DNA of 46,551 bases from Actinomycetes bacterium (GCA_023436775.1 JAEZHW010000089.1:1-46551); one strand, 5' to 3'; counted from the stretch's first letter, positions 26,189-34,335 are shown. Translations and numbers: made by a program. The notes: generated from the sequence alone by a model not told the origin.

Positions 26189-27148
26189 ATGACCACTGCC
26201 CGTGACATTGTGATCCTGGCCGGCGGCATCTCGCATGAACGGGATGTCTCACTGCGCTCTGGGCGCCGCGTCGCTGACGCACTGCTCGAGCACGGCCACC
26301 GCGTGACCCTGCGTGACCCGGACGCCCAACTGCTGCCATGGCTGGCTGAGACCCGCCCGGACGTGGTGTGGTCGGCGCTGCTCGGCGCCAATGGTGAGAA
26401 CGGCAGCATGAGCGACCTGCTCGACAGCCTCAACCTGCCCTATGTGGGTTCGCCAGCCTCCGGCATGCGACTGGCCTGGGACAAGCCGACCGCGAAGTCA
26501 CTGATTGGTCGCGCCGGCGTGCGCACCCCGGAATCGATCACGCTGCCGAAGGACGCCTTCCGTGAACTGGGTGCCGGCAACGTGCTCGACCTGGTCATCG
26601 AGAAGCTCGGCCTGCCGCTCGCGGTCAAGCCGGCACAGGGTGGATCGGCCCTCGGCATCACCCTGGTGGACACCGCCGAGGAACTGCCGCGCGCCATGGT
26701 GGAGGCGTACACGTATCACGACGTCGTGCTCATTGAACAGCGCATTATCGGCACCGAGGTGACGGTGGCGGTCCTGGACTCTGGCGATGGCCCGGTGACG
26801 TTGCCGCCGGTCGAGATTGATTCGCCAAACCGGTTCTACAATTTTGAGACCCGAGTGAACCTGGGCGAGACGCACTTCTACACGCCGGCGCGCATTTCCG
26901 CCGAGGCGGCAGCGCGCGCGGCCGAGGGTGCCCTTATCGCGCACCGAGAGTTCGGTTTGCACCAGCTCTCGCGCACGGACTTCATCATCGACGCCGCGGG
27001 CACTCCGTGGTTCCTCGAGACCAGCATCAACCCGAGCCTGACCGAGTCGGCGCCGTACCCGCTCGCCCTCGAAGCGGCCGGTCACGACCTCGGCTGGGTG
27101 TACACGACCCTGGTCGAACAGAGCATCGCGGCGGCCGGGACCAAGTAG
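26189..27148 (+). CDS. D-alanine--D-alanine ligase-like ATP-grasp protein
   Basis: A 319-residue ATP-grasp ligase related to Ddl, which joins two D-alanines for the peptidoglycan stem. The N-terminal ILAGGISHERDVSLRSG matches the Ddl start, and KPAQGGSALGI and LETSINPSLTESAPYP fit the ATP/metal region. Several canonical residues differ: the usual LHGxxGEDG motif reads LLGANGENG, so the conserved His and Asp are missing, and the NTxPGMT motif reads INPSLT. AGAGAGGGA precedes ATG 26189. It could be a divergent Ddl or make another dipeptide-like product. Gene position between the aminotransferase and parB does not settle this. Confidence 0.78.
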   Translation: MTTARDIVILAGGISHERDVSLRSGRRVADALLEHGHRVTLRDPDAQLLPWLAETRPDVVWSALLGANGENGSMSDLLDSLNLPYVGSPASGMRLAWDKPTAKSLIGRAGVRTPESITLPKDAFRELGAGNVLDLVIEKLGLPLAVKPAQGGSALGITLVDTAEELPRAMVEAYTYHDVVLIEQRIIGTEVTVAVLDSGDGPVTLPPVEIDSPNRFYNFETRVNLGETHFYTPARISAEAAARAAEGALIAHREFGLHQLSRTDFIIDAAGTPWFLETSINPSLTESAPYPLALEAAGHDLGWVYTTLVEQSIAAAGTK

Positions 27149-27178
27149 GCCTGCCGCACTGCCCGACACAGCACACGA

Positions 27179-27213
27179 AACGGCGCCAGCTCCGTGAGGG
27201 ATCTGGCGCCGTT
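27179..27213. terminator. Bidirectional terminator between convergent ddl-like and parB genes
   Basis: Perfect 11-bp inverted repeat AACGGCGCCAG (27179-27189) / CTGGCGCCGTT (27203-27213), with a 13-base loop. It lies in the 81-bp gap between two converging genes. T-rich bases follow the stem on both strands, though short. Confidence 0.8.
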
Positions 27214-27229
27214 CTCGGTATGTCCAGGC

Positions 27230-28219
27230 TTAGAAGGCCTTGCGGTCGATACCCATCTCGCCGAGGATCCGATTCAGGTCCTCGATCGTGGCGAAGTCGA
27301 TCACGATCTGGCCCTTCGTGGCACTGAGCGCGATGCGAACTCGAGTATTCAGCTTGTCGCCGAGCAGGTCAGCGACCTCCGCCAGCTGGTCCTGGCGACC
27401 GCCAGCCCGGGGCTTCGGCTTCTTCTTGGCCTCCGGCTTCGTCGCGGCAGCGAGTGCTTCGGCATCGCGGACCGACAGGCCCTCATTCACGATCTTGTCG
27501 GCGAGCTTCACCATCGCCTCGGCTTCACCGGCGGCGAGGATCGCGCGGGCGTGACCGGCCGAAAGCACGCCGCTGGCGACCCGACGCTGCACGGCTTCCG
27601 GTAGGCGCAGCAATCGCAAGGTGTTGGTGATCTGCGGACGCGAACGACCGAGCCGGTCGGCGAGTTGTTCCTGCGTGATCCCGAAGTCCGACAGCAACTG
27701 CTGGTAGGCCGAGGCCTCTTCCAGCGGGTTCAGCTCGGCGCGGTGCAGGTTTTCCAACAACGCATCGCGGAGCATCTCGTCGTCTGCGGTGTCACGGATG
27801 ACGGCCGGGATGGCGTCGAGGCCGGCGATCTTGCTGGCGCGCAGGCGCCGTTCGCCCATGACCAGCTCGTAGCGCTGCTCACCGTCGACAATCTCCAGTG
27901 GCCGCACCACGATGGGCTGCAGCACACCGAACTCACGGACCGAGTGCACGAGTTCGGCGAGTTCTTCCTCGCGGAATTCCTTGCGCGGCTGGACGCGGTT
28001 CGGGACGATGTGCGCCGGATTCAGGTGCGCCAGTCGGGCGCCGGGGACCTGGACCAGGCCCGGGGCGTCGTTGGCGGCGGCAGGGGCGCCGACCGGTGCC
28101 TCGCCGGCGGGGTTGCCGGCAAAGAACACGTCGACCGGGCGCGCGTCACCTTCCGCGGGTGCGGTCGGGATGAGCGCTCCGATGCCCCGGCCCAGACCGG
28201 TGCGCTTCGGCGCCGCCAT
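27230..28219 (-). CDS. parB: Chromosome partitioning protein ParB
   Basis: A 329-residue ParB that loads on parS sites as a CTP-dependent clamp and condenses the origin region. The N-terminal KRTGLGRGIGALIP box contacts ParA. The CTP-binding domain has GERR (122-125) and ENLHR (156-160). The helix-turn-helix (about 181-203) reads ITQEQLADRLGRSRPQITNTL. A lysine-rich linker leads to the dimerisation domain. Its ATG shares a base with the parA stop (TAATG), so the two are coupled. Four parS-like palindromes lie within 11 kb upstream. Confidence 0.97.
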   Translation of the reverse strand: MAAPKRTGLGRGIGALIPTAPAEGDARPVDVFFAGNPAGEAPVGAPAAANDAPGLVQVPGARLAHLNPAHIVPNRVQPRKEFREEELAELVHSVREFGVLQPIVVRPLEIVDGEQRYELVMGERRLRASKIAGLDAIPAVIRDTADDEMLRDALLENLHRAELNPLEEASAYQQLLSDFGITQEQLADRLGRSRPQITNTLRLLRLPEAVQRRVASGVLSAGHARAILAAGEAEAMVKLADKIVNEGLSVRDAEALAAATKPEAKKKPKPRAGGRQDQLAEVADLLGDKLNTRVRIALSATKGQIVIDFATIEDLNRILGEMGIDRKAF

Positions 28220-29616
28220 TATCGGGCGGTGCCGCGCTGAGCGATCTCAGCACCGGCCTCCTGGTAGGACAGCGAACCAATCGAGCCATTGTCGTAGGTG
28301 ATCACCGTCTGACCATAGCTCGGAGCCTCGGAGACGCGCACGGATCGGGGAATGATCGTGGAGAGCGTCTCGCGCGGGAAGTGCGTGCGCACCTCGTCGG
28401 CGACCTGCGAGGCGAGCTTGGTGCGCGAGTCGAACATCGTCAGCAGGATGGTCGACAGCCGCAGGCTCGGGTTCAGGTGCACCTTGACCTGCTCGATCGT
28501 GGCGAGCAACTGGCTCAGACCCTCAAGCGCGTAGTACTCGCACTGGATCGGGATCAGCACCTCGTTGGCTGCGACCAGCGCGTTGATCGCGAGCAGGCCG
28601 AGCGACGGCGGGCAGTCGATGAAGACGTAGTGGAAGCCGCCGGGGACCTCGCTCAGGTAGCGGGCGAGGGCCGTGCGCAGGCGCTGCTCACGGGCGACCA
28701 GCGAGACCAGTTCGATCTCGGCACCGGCGAGGTGGATGGTGGCCGGGACGACGAACAGGTTCGGCGCCTCGGTGCTGGTCTGCACGACCTCGGCCAGCGG
28801 GGTCGAGTCGATCAGCACGTTGTAGACGCTGGACACCTCGGCGCGGTGGTCCACCCCGAGCGCGGTCGAGGCGTTGCCCTGCGGGTCGAGATCGATGACG
28901 AGCACCCGGGCGCCGGCCTGGGCGAGCGCCACGGCAAGGTTGACCGTCGAGGTGGTCTTTCCGACGCCACCCTTCTGATTCGACACGGCGAACACGCGGG
29001 TCTGGGTCGGCAGCGGGAAGCGCTGGGCGGGGTTCGGCGCCGGAGCTTCGGCGGCCGGCGGCACGTACACCGCGGGCTCTTCGCTGGCGACCGGCTGCTG
29101 CATGTGCTGCGGCGCGACGTTCGGCAACTGCTGTGCCGGCTGCTCGAACTGCTGCGCCGGCTGCTCGAACTGCTGTGCCGGGGCGGCGGGCTGCTCGGGT
29201 TGCGGCGCTGCCTGCTGCGGCTGCTCAACGCCGAACTGCTGCTGCGGCTGTGCCTGCGGCTCCTGCGGGAAGGCAGGCTGGGCCGGTTGCTGCGGGAACG
29301 AGTCGGCAGGTGCGGCAACAGCCTCGACGCCCTGCGGTGCCTGCTGTTCCAGGAATTGCTGGAAGGGATCGGGCTGACCCGGCTGGCCGAACTGCGGCGG
29401 CAGCAGGAACGGGTCCTGCGCCGACGGTGCCGCGGCGGGAACCTGCGGCTGACCAGGGGTTTCCTGAACAGGGTTCGGGAATGCCTGGCCCGGGAACCCC
29501 TGCTGAGCAGGCCACTGCTGCGGCGCAGCGCCCCCCTGCGGCGCAGCGCCCCCCTGCGGCGGATTCACCGGTCCCGGAACGCTCCCCTGACCAAACTGCT
29601 CGCCGTACTGACTCAT
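28219..29616 (-). CDS. parA: Chromosome partitioning ATPase ParA with Q/P-rich N-terminal extension
   Basis: A 465-residue ParA. The ATPase (residues ~205-465) has the deviant Walker A KGGVGKT (215-221), Walker A' (DLDPQGNAS) and FIDCPPSLG, so it should hydrolyse ATP and segregate ParB-parS complexes. The first ~200 residues are unusual: low complexity, rich in Gln, Pro, Ala and Gly, with tandem repeats GGAAPQ and QQFEQPA. Most ParA proteins are ~260-330 residues. ATG 29616 has GAGG 11 bases upstream. The extension reads cleanly in frame and has no competing start with a good ribosome binding site before the ATPase, so it is probably real. It may be a disordered tether or condensate-forming segment. 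Confidence 0.93.
   Translation of the reverse strand: MSQYGEQFGQGSVPGPVNPPQGGAAPQGGAAPQQWPAQQGFPGQAFPNPVQETPGQPQVPAAAPSAQDPFLLPPQFGQPGQPDPFQQFLEQQAPQGVEAVAAPADSFPQQPAQPAFPQEPQAQPQQQFGVEQPQQAAPQPEQPAAPAQQFEQPAQQFEQPAQQLPNVAPQHMQQPVASEEPAVYVPPAAEAPAPNPAQRFPLPTQTRVFAVSNQKGGVGKTTSTVNLAVALAQAGARVLVIDLDPQGNASTALGVDHRAEVSSVYNVLIDSTPLAEVVQTSTEAPNLFVVPATIHLAGAEIELVSLVAREQRLRTALARYLSEVPGGFHYVFIDCPPSLGLLAINALVAANEVLIPIQCEYYALEGLSQLLATIEQVKVHLNPSLRLSTILLTMFDSRTKLASQVADEVRTHFPRETLSTIIPRSVRVSEAPSYGQTVITYDNGSIGSLSYQEAGAEIAQRGTAR
29125..29181 (-). repeat. 21-bp tandem repeat in parA
   Basis: Two identical-length 21-bp units (29140-29160, 29161-29181) differ at one base, preceded by a partial unit (29125-29139). 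Each encodes a PAQQFEQ heptad in the disordered N-terminus of ParA. Such repeats can expand or contract by slippage. Confidence 0.85.
29521..29556 (-). repeat. 18-bp perfect tandem repeat in parA
   Basis: Two perfect 18-bp copies (29521-29538, 29539-29556) encode GGAAPQ twice near the ParA N-terminus. Confidence 0.9.
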
Positions 29617-29686
29617 GCTGATGAAACCTCGATATTCCTAGAGTTCGGGCAGACCCACCCGTGGCAGGACTCGCCGGCGTTTCAGA

Positions 29687-30379
29687 CTATCCGGGCGCTA
29701 CCTCGGTGACCAAACTAGCCCGAATGACGTTCGTGCTTTCTGTTCCCCAGGGCTCTCCCAGAGTGATCACTTCCACATTGTGCAGATGGAAGCGACGGAT
29801 TGGTTTTGCGGCCGCTTCGATCTCAGCCTGAGCCGAGGCGCCCTTCAAAAAGATCAGCTCACCACCGGGTGCGAGCAACGGCACCGCCATCGGAATCAAG
29901 CCTGAGAAGGCCTTAACCGCACGCGCTGTGATCTGGTTCAGCGGGGCGACGCGGGCCTCTTCGGCCCGAGCTCGCACCACCTCGACGTTGGTCAGTCCCA
30001 GGCGATCCGACTCTTCCTGCAACCATGCGACGCGACGCTCCATCGGCTCGATCAGCACCATCTGCACATCAGGCCGTGCCAGTGCGAGCACCAGGCCGGG
30101 CAATCCCGCGCCGGAACCCAAGTCGCCGACTCGACCCGGACGCAACAGGGGAGCAAGCAGCGCCGAATTGATGACGTGACGCGTCCACAGCCTCGCCGGT
30201 TCCAGCGGACCAATCAGGCCGCGTTCGATGCCATGCTCGGCCAGGTCCGCCACGAATCGGCGGGCCAGGTCAATGGAGTCGCCGAACAGGTCAGCCGCAA
30301 ACGCCGGTTCCAGCTCGACCTCGACCGGCTGGTCCGGGTCGGGCGCGACCCGCATTGTTCCACGTGGAACGTTGCTCAT
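29687..30379 (-). CDS. rsmG: 16S rRNA (guanine-N7) methyltransferase RsmG
   Basis: A 230-residue SAM-dependent methyltransferase that modifies a guanine of the 16S rRNA 530 loop (G527 in E. coli). The SAM motif I is VGDLGSGAGLPGLVLAL. The LIEPMERRVAWLQEE acid loop and the ARAVKAF motif are typical of RsmG (formerly GidB). A parS-like palindrome (30356-30371) lies within its first codons and encodes the VPRGT residues. It starts five bases after jag. A 70-bp gap separates it from parA. Confidence 0.96.
   Translation of the reverse strand: MSNVPRGTMRVAPDPDQPVEVELEPAFAADLFGDSIDLARRFVADLAEHGIERGLIGPLEPARLWTRHVINSALLAPLLRPGRVGDLGSGAGLPGLVLALARPDVQMVLIEPMERRVAWLQEESDRLGLTNVEVVRARAEEARVAPLNQITARAVKAFSGLIPMAVPLLAPGGELIFLKGASAQAEIEAAAKPIRRFHLHNVEVITLGEPWGTESTNVIRASLVTEVAPG
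30356..30371. other. parS site in the rsmG 5' coding region
   Basis: TGTTCCACGTGGAACG matches the parS consensus TGTTNCACGTGNAACA at 15 of 16 positions. The central 14 bp are a perfect palindrome. It lies inside the first ten codons of rsmG. Confidence 0.85.
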
Positions 30380-30384
30380 GAGAC

Positions 30385-30882
30385 CTAAGCGCCGGTGATG
30401 ACCGTGTGGCGGTCGCGGCCTTCGCCTTCGGATTCAGAACGATAGCCGCGCTCGGCGACCAGGTCGTGCACCAGCTTGCGCTCATACGAGGACATCGGCG
30501 GCAGCGCAGCACGCGTCGCCCCAGCCTCGATCTTGGCAATGGCCCGGTCAACCAGCGTCGCCAGCTCTGCCGCACGCGCCTCGCGCGAGCCGGCGATATC
30601 GAGCACCAGGCGCGAGAATTCGCCGGTCTTGTTCTGCACGGCCAGGCGCAGCAGTTCCTGCAGCGCATTGACGGTATCCGGCTTGGCCAGCACCGAGACG
30701 TTACTGCCAGCCGGGGCAGCGACGCTCAACTGATAGCGGCCGTTGACGAAGTCGATGTCGATGTCACCATCGAGTTCGGCGATGTCGAGGAGGCCTTCCA
30801 AGTAGTCGGCGGCGAGGTCACCCTCGTCCGGCTCACCGTTGGCTTCCTCGACCACGGCGTCGGCTGCGGTTGGGTCCGTCAT
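30385..30882 (-). CDS. jag: Jag/KhpB-like KH-R3H RNA-binding protein
   Basis: A 165-residue protein of the Jag (KhpB/EloR) family. An acidic N-terminus (1-25) precedes a KH-like domain (about 45-110) and a C-terminal R3H domain (PPMSSYERKLVHDLVAERG, with the R-x3-H). The canonical GxxG loop of the KH domain is replaced by LAKPDTVNALQELLRLAV, so the usual RNA-gripping loop looks degenerate. It overlaps yidC by four bases and precedes rsmG by five, a conserved order. Relatives regulate cell elongation through RNA binding. Confidence 0.9.
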   Translation of the reverse strand: MTDPTAADAVVEEANGEPDEGDLAADYLEGLLDIAELDGDIDIDFVNGRYQLSVAAPAGSNVSVLAKPDTVNALQELLRLAVQNKTGEFSRLVLDIAGSREARAAELATLVDRAIAKIEAGATRAALPPMSSYERKLVHDLVAERGYRSESEGEGRDRHTVITGA

Positions 30883-31841
30883 TTCTTACCACCCTGCTTC
30901 TTGGCGCGGTTCTTGCCGACCGGTTGCTGGCGCTGTGCCTTGGTCGGTGCCTCGACTGCCGGCGCCTCCGGCTCGTCCACGATGCCCTTGCGAGCACGGC
31001 GAGCGGCATCGCGCTCGGCCTTGGCTCGTGCAGCGGGAGTGCCCGGGGTCGGGGCGTTACGAATCACGATGAACTGCTGGATCATGGTCCAGAGGTTGGT
31101 GAACACCCAGTAGATGACCAGGCCCATCGGGAAGAAGGCGCCCGAGAACAGGAAGGCCAGCGGGAAGACATACAGCATGATGCGCTGCATGCGGAAGGTC
31201 GGCGAGTTCTTGATCTCGTCGGTGGTGTTCTTCGAGACGATCTGCAGCTGCGTAATGAACTGCGAGGTGATCATCAGTGCGACCAGGATCGGAGCCAGGA
31301 TAAAGACCTGGTAGGGACCACCGGCTTCGACGGCAGCAGTGAACGTGGTCGACAACGGGGCGCCGAAGATCGTGGCCGAGGCGAACTGGTTGTTCAGTTC
31401 CGGCGTCATCAGACCCACACCCGGCAGGTCCGGAGTGTTCGCCGCGTGCTGGATCACCGTAAACAGACCGAAGAAGATCGGCATCTGAATCAGCAGTGGC
31501 AAGCAGGAGGCGAAGGGGCTCGTGCCGTGCTTGGCGTAGAGCGCGCTCATCTCACGCTGCTGCGCCTGCATCGAGTACTGATCGCGCTTGCCCTTGTACT
31601 TCGCCTGAATGCGCTTGAGTTCGGGGGCGATCTCGAGCATCTTGCGCTGCGAGCGGATCTGCTTCACGAAGAGCGGAATCATGGCGCCACGAACCACGAC
31701 CACCAGGCCGAGCAGCGAGAGCACCCACGCGGCGCCGCTGTCAGCCGGCAGGCCGAGCTGAGTGAAGACCCAGTGCCACGCGACCAAGACGAGTTCGATG
31801 ACCCACTTGATCGGGGTGAGGATCAGGTTAAAGAATTCCAT
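30879..31841 (-). CDS. yidC: Membrane protein insertase YidC
   Basis: A 320-residue Oxa1/YidC insertase that places proteins into the cytoplasmic membrane. About five hydrophobic helices are visible. A cytosolic coiled-coil region lies after the first (IRSQRKMLEIAPELKRIQAKYKGKRDQ), carrying the hydrophilic-groove arginine in the preceding IPLFVKQIR segment. PFASCLPLLIQMPIFFGLF is typical of the family. The basic tail (PTKAQRQQPVGKNRAKKQGGKK) can bind ribosomes. It overlaps yidD by 14 bp and jag by 4 bp. Confidence 0.96.
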   Translation of the reverse strand: MEFFNLILTPIKWVIELVLVAWHWVFTQLGLPADSGAAWVLSLLGLVVVVRGAMIPLFVKQIRSQRKMLEIAPELKRIQAKYKGKRDQYSMQAQQREMSALYAKHGTSPFASCLPLLIQMPIFFGLFTVIQHAANTPDLPGVGLMTPELNNQFASATIFGAPLSTTFTAAVEAGGPYQVFILAPILVALMITSQFITQLQIVSKNTTDEIKNSPTFRMQRIMLYVFPLAFLFSGAFFPMGLVIYWVFTNLWTMIQQFIVIRNAPTPGTPAARAKAERDAARRARKGIVDEPEAPAVEAPTKAQRQQPVGKNRAKKQGGKK

Positions 31842-32145
31842 GCTTACCCTCTCCGGTTGCGATCACGAAACCGAAATTGTTGAGCTGTACGCCGCGCGGA
31901 TGTGGCGGCACTTCGTCAACTCCACCTCGAGCCCACGGGTGGCAGCGCAGAATCCTGCGACCACCACGCCACGAACCTCGAAGCAAGCCGTATTGCTGGA
32001 CTGACTCCAAGGTGTACGCAGAACAACTCGGGTAGTACCGGCACACTTGGCCGTAGAGCGGAGAAATCACCGCGCGGTAGCCGCGCAGCAGCAGAATACC
32101 GGTATTCCTCGGCAGGAGTCTGGCGAAGTCCCAGATTGCTTTCAT
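31828..32145 (-). CDS. yidD: Membrane protein insertion efficiency factor YidD
   Basis: A 105-residue YidD (UPF0161). The family core is present: LLRGYRAVISPLYGQVCRYYPSCSAYTLESVQQYG and RILRCHPW with its three conserved cysteines. An amphipathic N-terminal helix would attach it to the inner membrane, where it aids YidC-dependent insertion. It overlaps rnpA by four bases (ATGA) and yidC by 14. Confidence 0.95.
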   Translation of the reverse strand: MKAIWDFARLLPRNTGILLLRGYRAVISPLYGQVCRYYPSCSAYTLESVQQYGLLRGSWRGGRRILRCHPWARGGVDEVPPHPRGVQLNNFGFVIATGEGKHGIL

Positions 32146-32483
32146 GACCGGTTCCGATCAATCGCTGGAATGACCTCGGCGCGGAGATCCTCCCAGGTCG
32201 CCGCCGCTGCACCGGGAAGCACGCGGATGACGATGTTCAGTCCTGGGGGCAAGCCGGGCAACAGTTCGTGGGCGATGGCGCGAAGCTGCCGACGCAAACG
32301 GTTCCTAACAACAGCATTGCCCACCCGTCGGTTCAGAATGAAGCCGAAGCGGGTGGGCTGCTGCGATGTCTCTGGAAGGGTCACGGTGCTGACCACCGTG
32401 AAGGTGCCAGCGCGACGACGGCCCTTGCGCAGCGTGCCACGGAAGTCCTCCGCGGTGCGCAGCCGGTTCGCGCGAGCAAGCAC
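32142..32483 (-). CDS. rnpA: Ribonuclease P protein component
   Basis: A 113-residue basic protein subunit of RNase P, which matures the 5' ends of tRNAs. The signature RVGNAVVRNRLRRQLR (RNR motif) is intact, preceded by FGFILNRR. The start is GTG 32483, five bases after rpmH, with no clear ribosome binding site. Translation is probably coupled to rpmH. It overlaps yidD by four bases. Confidence 0.96.
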   Translation of the reverse strand: MLARANRLRTAEDFRGTLRKGRRRAGTFTVVSTVTLPETSQQPTRFGFILNRRVGNAVVRNRLRRQLRAIAHELLPGLPPGLNIVIRVLPGAAAATWEDLRAEVIPAIDRNRS

Positions 32484-32488
32484 GCGAA

Positions 32489-32626
32489 CTAGGCGGAGAG
32501 TTCGGTGCGTCCCTTGGCGCGACGAGCCGACAGGATGGCGCGGCCGGCGCGGGTACGCATACGGGCGCGGAAACCGTGGGTCTTGGCCCGACGACGGTTG
32601 TTCGGCTGGAACGTGCGCTTGCTCAT
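32489..32626 (-). CDS. rpmH: 50S ribosomal protein L34
   Basis: A 45-residue L34 (MSKRTFQPNNRRRAKTHGFR start, ending GRTELSA), an arginine/lysine-rich protein of the large subunit. ATG 32626 follows GAGGAG at about 11 bases. It is the first gene of the rpmH-rnpA-yidD-yidC-jag-rsmG-parA-parB operon and faces away from dnaA. Confidence 0.97.
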   Translation of the reverse strand: MSKRTFQPNNRRRAKTHGFRARMRTRAGRAILSARRAKGRTELSA

Positions 32627-32698
32627 GGTTCTACTACTCCTCACCGGCAGTGCCGGAAATCCGTGGGTTTCGCAGGCCATGCTGCGATCAACTGATTA

Positions 32699-32727
32699 AG
32701 AATAGGCGTTTCCTGCACCGGGATCAA
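32699..32727 (-). promoter_or_regulatory. Promoter of rpmH
   Basis: On the minus strand, TTGATC (32722-32727) and TATTCT (32699-32704) are spaced by exactly 17 bp. The predicted RNA start is about 65 bp before the rpmH ATG. Confidence 0.65.
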
Positions 32728-32784
32728 ACTCCGTGGTGTATGGCGGTCCGCAGCGGGCCGCCACCAGCCAGCACCGCCGTGGCG

Positions 32785-32800
32785 TGTTTCACGTGGAACG
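32785..32800. other. parS site between rpmH and dnaA
   Basis: TGTTTCACGTGGAACG matches the degenerate parS consensus TGTTNCACGTGNAACA at 15 of 16 positions. It lies 58 bp upstream of the rpmH -35 element and about 110 bp before dnaA. Confidence 0.85.
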
Positions 32801-32827
32801 TTGGCACTCTTATGGAGAACGAGTAAT

Positions 32828-32881
32828 TTATCCACAGGTATCAACAATCATCCACAGGTGAGTGGATAACCTTGTGGATAC
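32828..32881. promoter_or_regulatory. DnaA-box cluster upstream of dnaA
   Basis: Four boxes lie in 54 bp: TTATCCACA (32828-32836, exact), TCATCCACA (32848-32856, one mismatch), TTATCCACT on the minus strand (32861-32869) and GTATCCACA on the minus strand (32873-32881). This arrangement fits dnaA autoregulation and a contribution to the origin. The remaining rpmH-dnaA gap holds the rpmH promoter and a parS site. Confidence 0.8.
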
Positions 32882-32910
32882 TTGGGTGTCGATGGGAAGG
32901 AATGGCCGGG

Positions 32911-34335
32911 ATGGCTGAGGCAACGAACGCTGCCGCGGGAATCTGGAGCGACGTCTTGTCGCGCCTGCTTTCGGATCAGCGCATTACGCCCCAGCTGCAT
33001 GGCTTCATCAACCTGGTCGAGCCCAAGGGCGTATTGAGCGGTACCTTCTACCTGGAAGTCCCGAACGACCTCACTCGCGGCATGCTGGAACAGCGCATCC
33101 GGGTTCCGCTGCTGGAAGCTCTGGCGGCATCGGACTCGAGCGAAACCATCACGAACTTCGCTGTGGTGGTGAACCCGGAACTCGGCGAGGCGCAGAGCTC
33201 GGACGCGGTCTTCGAAAGCACCGACTCGCCGCTGGTCGATCCCGGTCTCACACCCGCCACCTCGCCAGCGGAATCGGTGCGCTCGGGTCGTCAGCCGGAC
33301 TCACGCATCAACCCGAAGTACAGTTTCGACAACTTCGTCATCGGTGGCTCCAACCGTTTCGCGCACGCGGCTGCTGTGGCTGTGGCTGAGGCGCCGGCGA
33401 AGGCCTACAACCCGTTGTTTATCTATGGCGACTCGGGCCTCGGTAAGACCCACCTGCTGCACGCGATCGGCCTCTACGCACAGAGTCTGTATCCCGGGAT
33501 CCGGGTTCGTTACGTGTCTTCGGAAGAGTTCACCAACGACTTCATCAACTCGATCGCCAACAACCGCGCATCGCTGTTCCAATCGCGCTATCGCGACATT
33601 GACATCCTGCTGATCGACGACATTCAGTTCCTGCAGGGCAAGGACTCCACCCAGGAAGCGTTCTTTCACACCTTCAACACGCTGCATGAGCACAACAAGC
33701 AGGTGGTGATTACCAGCGACGTTGCACCCAAGAAGCTGACCGGCTTCGAGGACCGGATGCGCACTCGATTTGAGTGGGGTCTCATCACGGACGTGCAGAC
33801 GCCCGAGCTGGAAACGCGTATCGCAATTCTGCGCAAGAAAGCGCAGAGCGAAAAACTGCAGGTGCCGGACGAGATCCTCGAGTACATCGCATCGAAGGTG
33901 AGCTCCAACATTCGCGAACTCGAAGGCACGCTGATTCGTGTTACCGCCTTCGCCAATCTCAACAACGCACCGGTTGACCTGCCCACGGTGCAGACCGTGC
34001 TCAAGGATCTGATCACGCTAGACGAAGACAACGTGATCGCCCCCATCGACATCATCAATCACACTGCCGAATACTTCCGCCTGAGTGTGGACGACCTCTA
34101 TGGATCCTCTCGGTCGGCAGCCGTTGCAACGGCACGGCAAATCGCGATGTACCTGTGTCGCGAACTCACGAGCCTGTCGCTGCCCAAGATCGGTCAGCTG
34201 TTTGGCGGTCGTGACCACACCACGGTGATGTACGCGAACAAGAAGATTTCCGAGCTCATGAAGGAGCGTCGCTCCATCTACAACCAGGTCACGGAATTGT
34301 CGGCTCGCATCAAGCAGAACCACCGCTACAAGTAG
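32911..34335 (+). CDS. dnaA: Chromosomal replication initiator protein DnaA
   Basis: A 474-residue initiator that melts oriC and recruits DnaB. Domain I is N-terminal (about 1-90), domain II is a short linker, and domain III is the AAA+ ATPase from ~130 with Walker A GDSGLGKT (173-180) and Walker B (LLIDDIQFL). Domain IV binds DNA through the signature LSLPKIGQLFGGRDHTTVMYA. Two ATGs compete: 32911 has AAGGA nine bases upstream and is chosen; 32902 sits directly against that site. DnaA boxes lie on both sides of the gene. Confidence 0.98.
   Translation: MAEATNAAAGIWSDVLSRLLSDQRITPQLHGFINLVEPKGVLSGTFYLEVPNDLTRGMLEQRIRVPLLEALAASDSSETITNFAVVVNPELGEAQSSDAVFESTDSPLVDPGLTPATSPAESVRSGRQPDSRINPKYSFDNFVIGGSNRFAHAAAVAVAEAPAKAYNPLFIYGDSGLGKTHLLHAIGLYAQSLYPGIRVRYVSSEEFTNDFINSIANNRASLFQSRYRDIDILLIDDIQFLQGKDSTQEAFFHTFNTLHEHNKQVVITSDVAPKKLTGFEDRMRTRFEWGLITDVQTPELETRIAILRKKAQSEKLQVPDEILEYIASKVSSNIRELEGTLIRVTAFANLNNAPVDLPTVQTVLKDLITLDEDNVIAPIDIINHTAEYFRLSVDDLYGSSRSAAVATARQIAMYLCRELTSLSLPKIGQLFGGRDHTTVMYANKKISELMKERRSIYNQVTELSARIKQNHRYK

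Noticed and set aside
29125..29181. CRISPR-like repeats in the parA region
   Set aside because: The units are directly adjacent without spacers and are in-frame protein repeats.
28381..29709. Plus-strand open frame opposite parA
   Set aside because: Leu/Arg/Gly-rich shadow created by the Q/P-rich repeats and the ParA codons. No start context.
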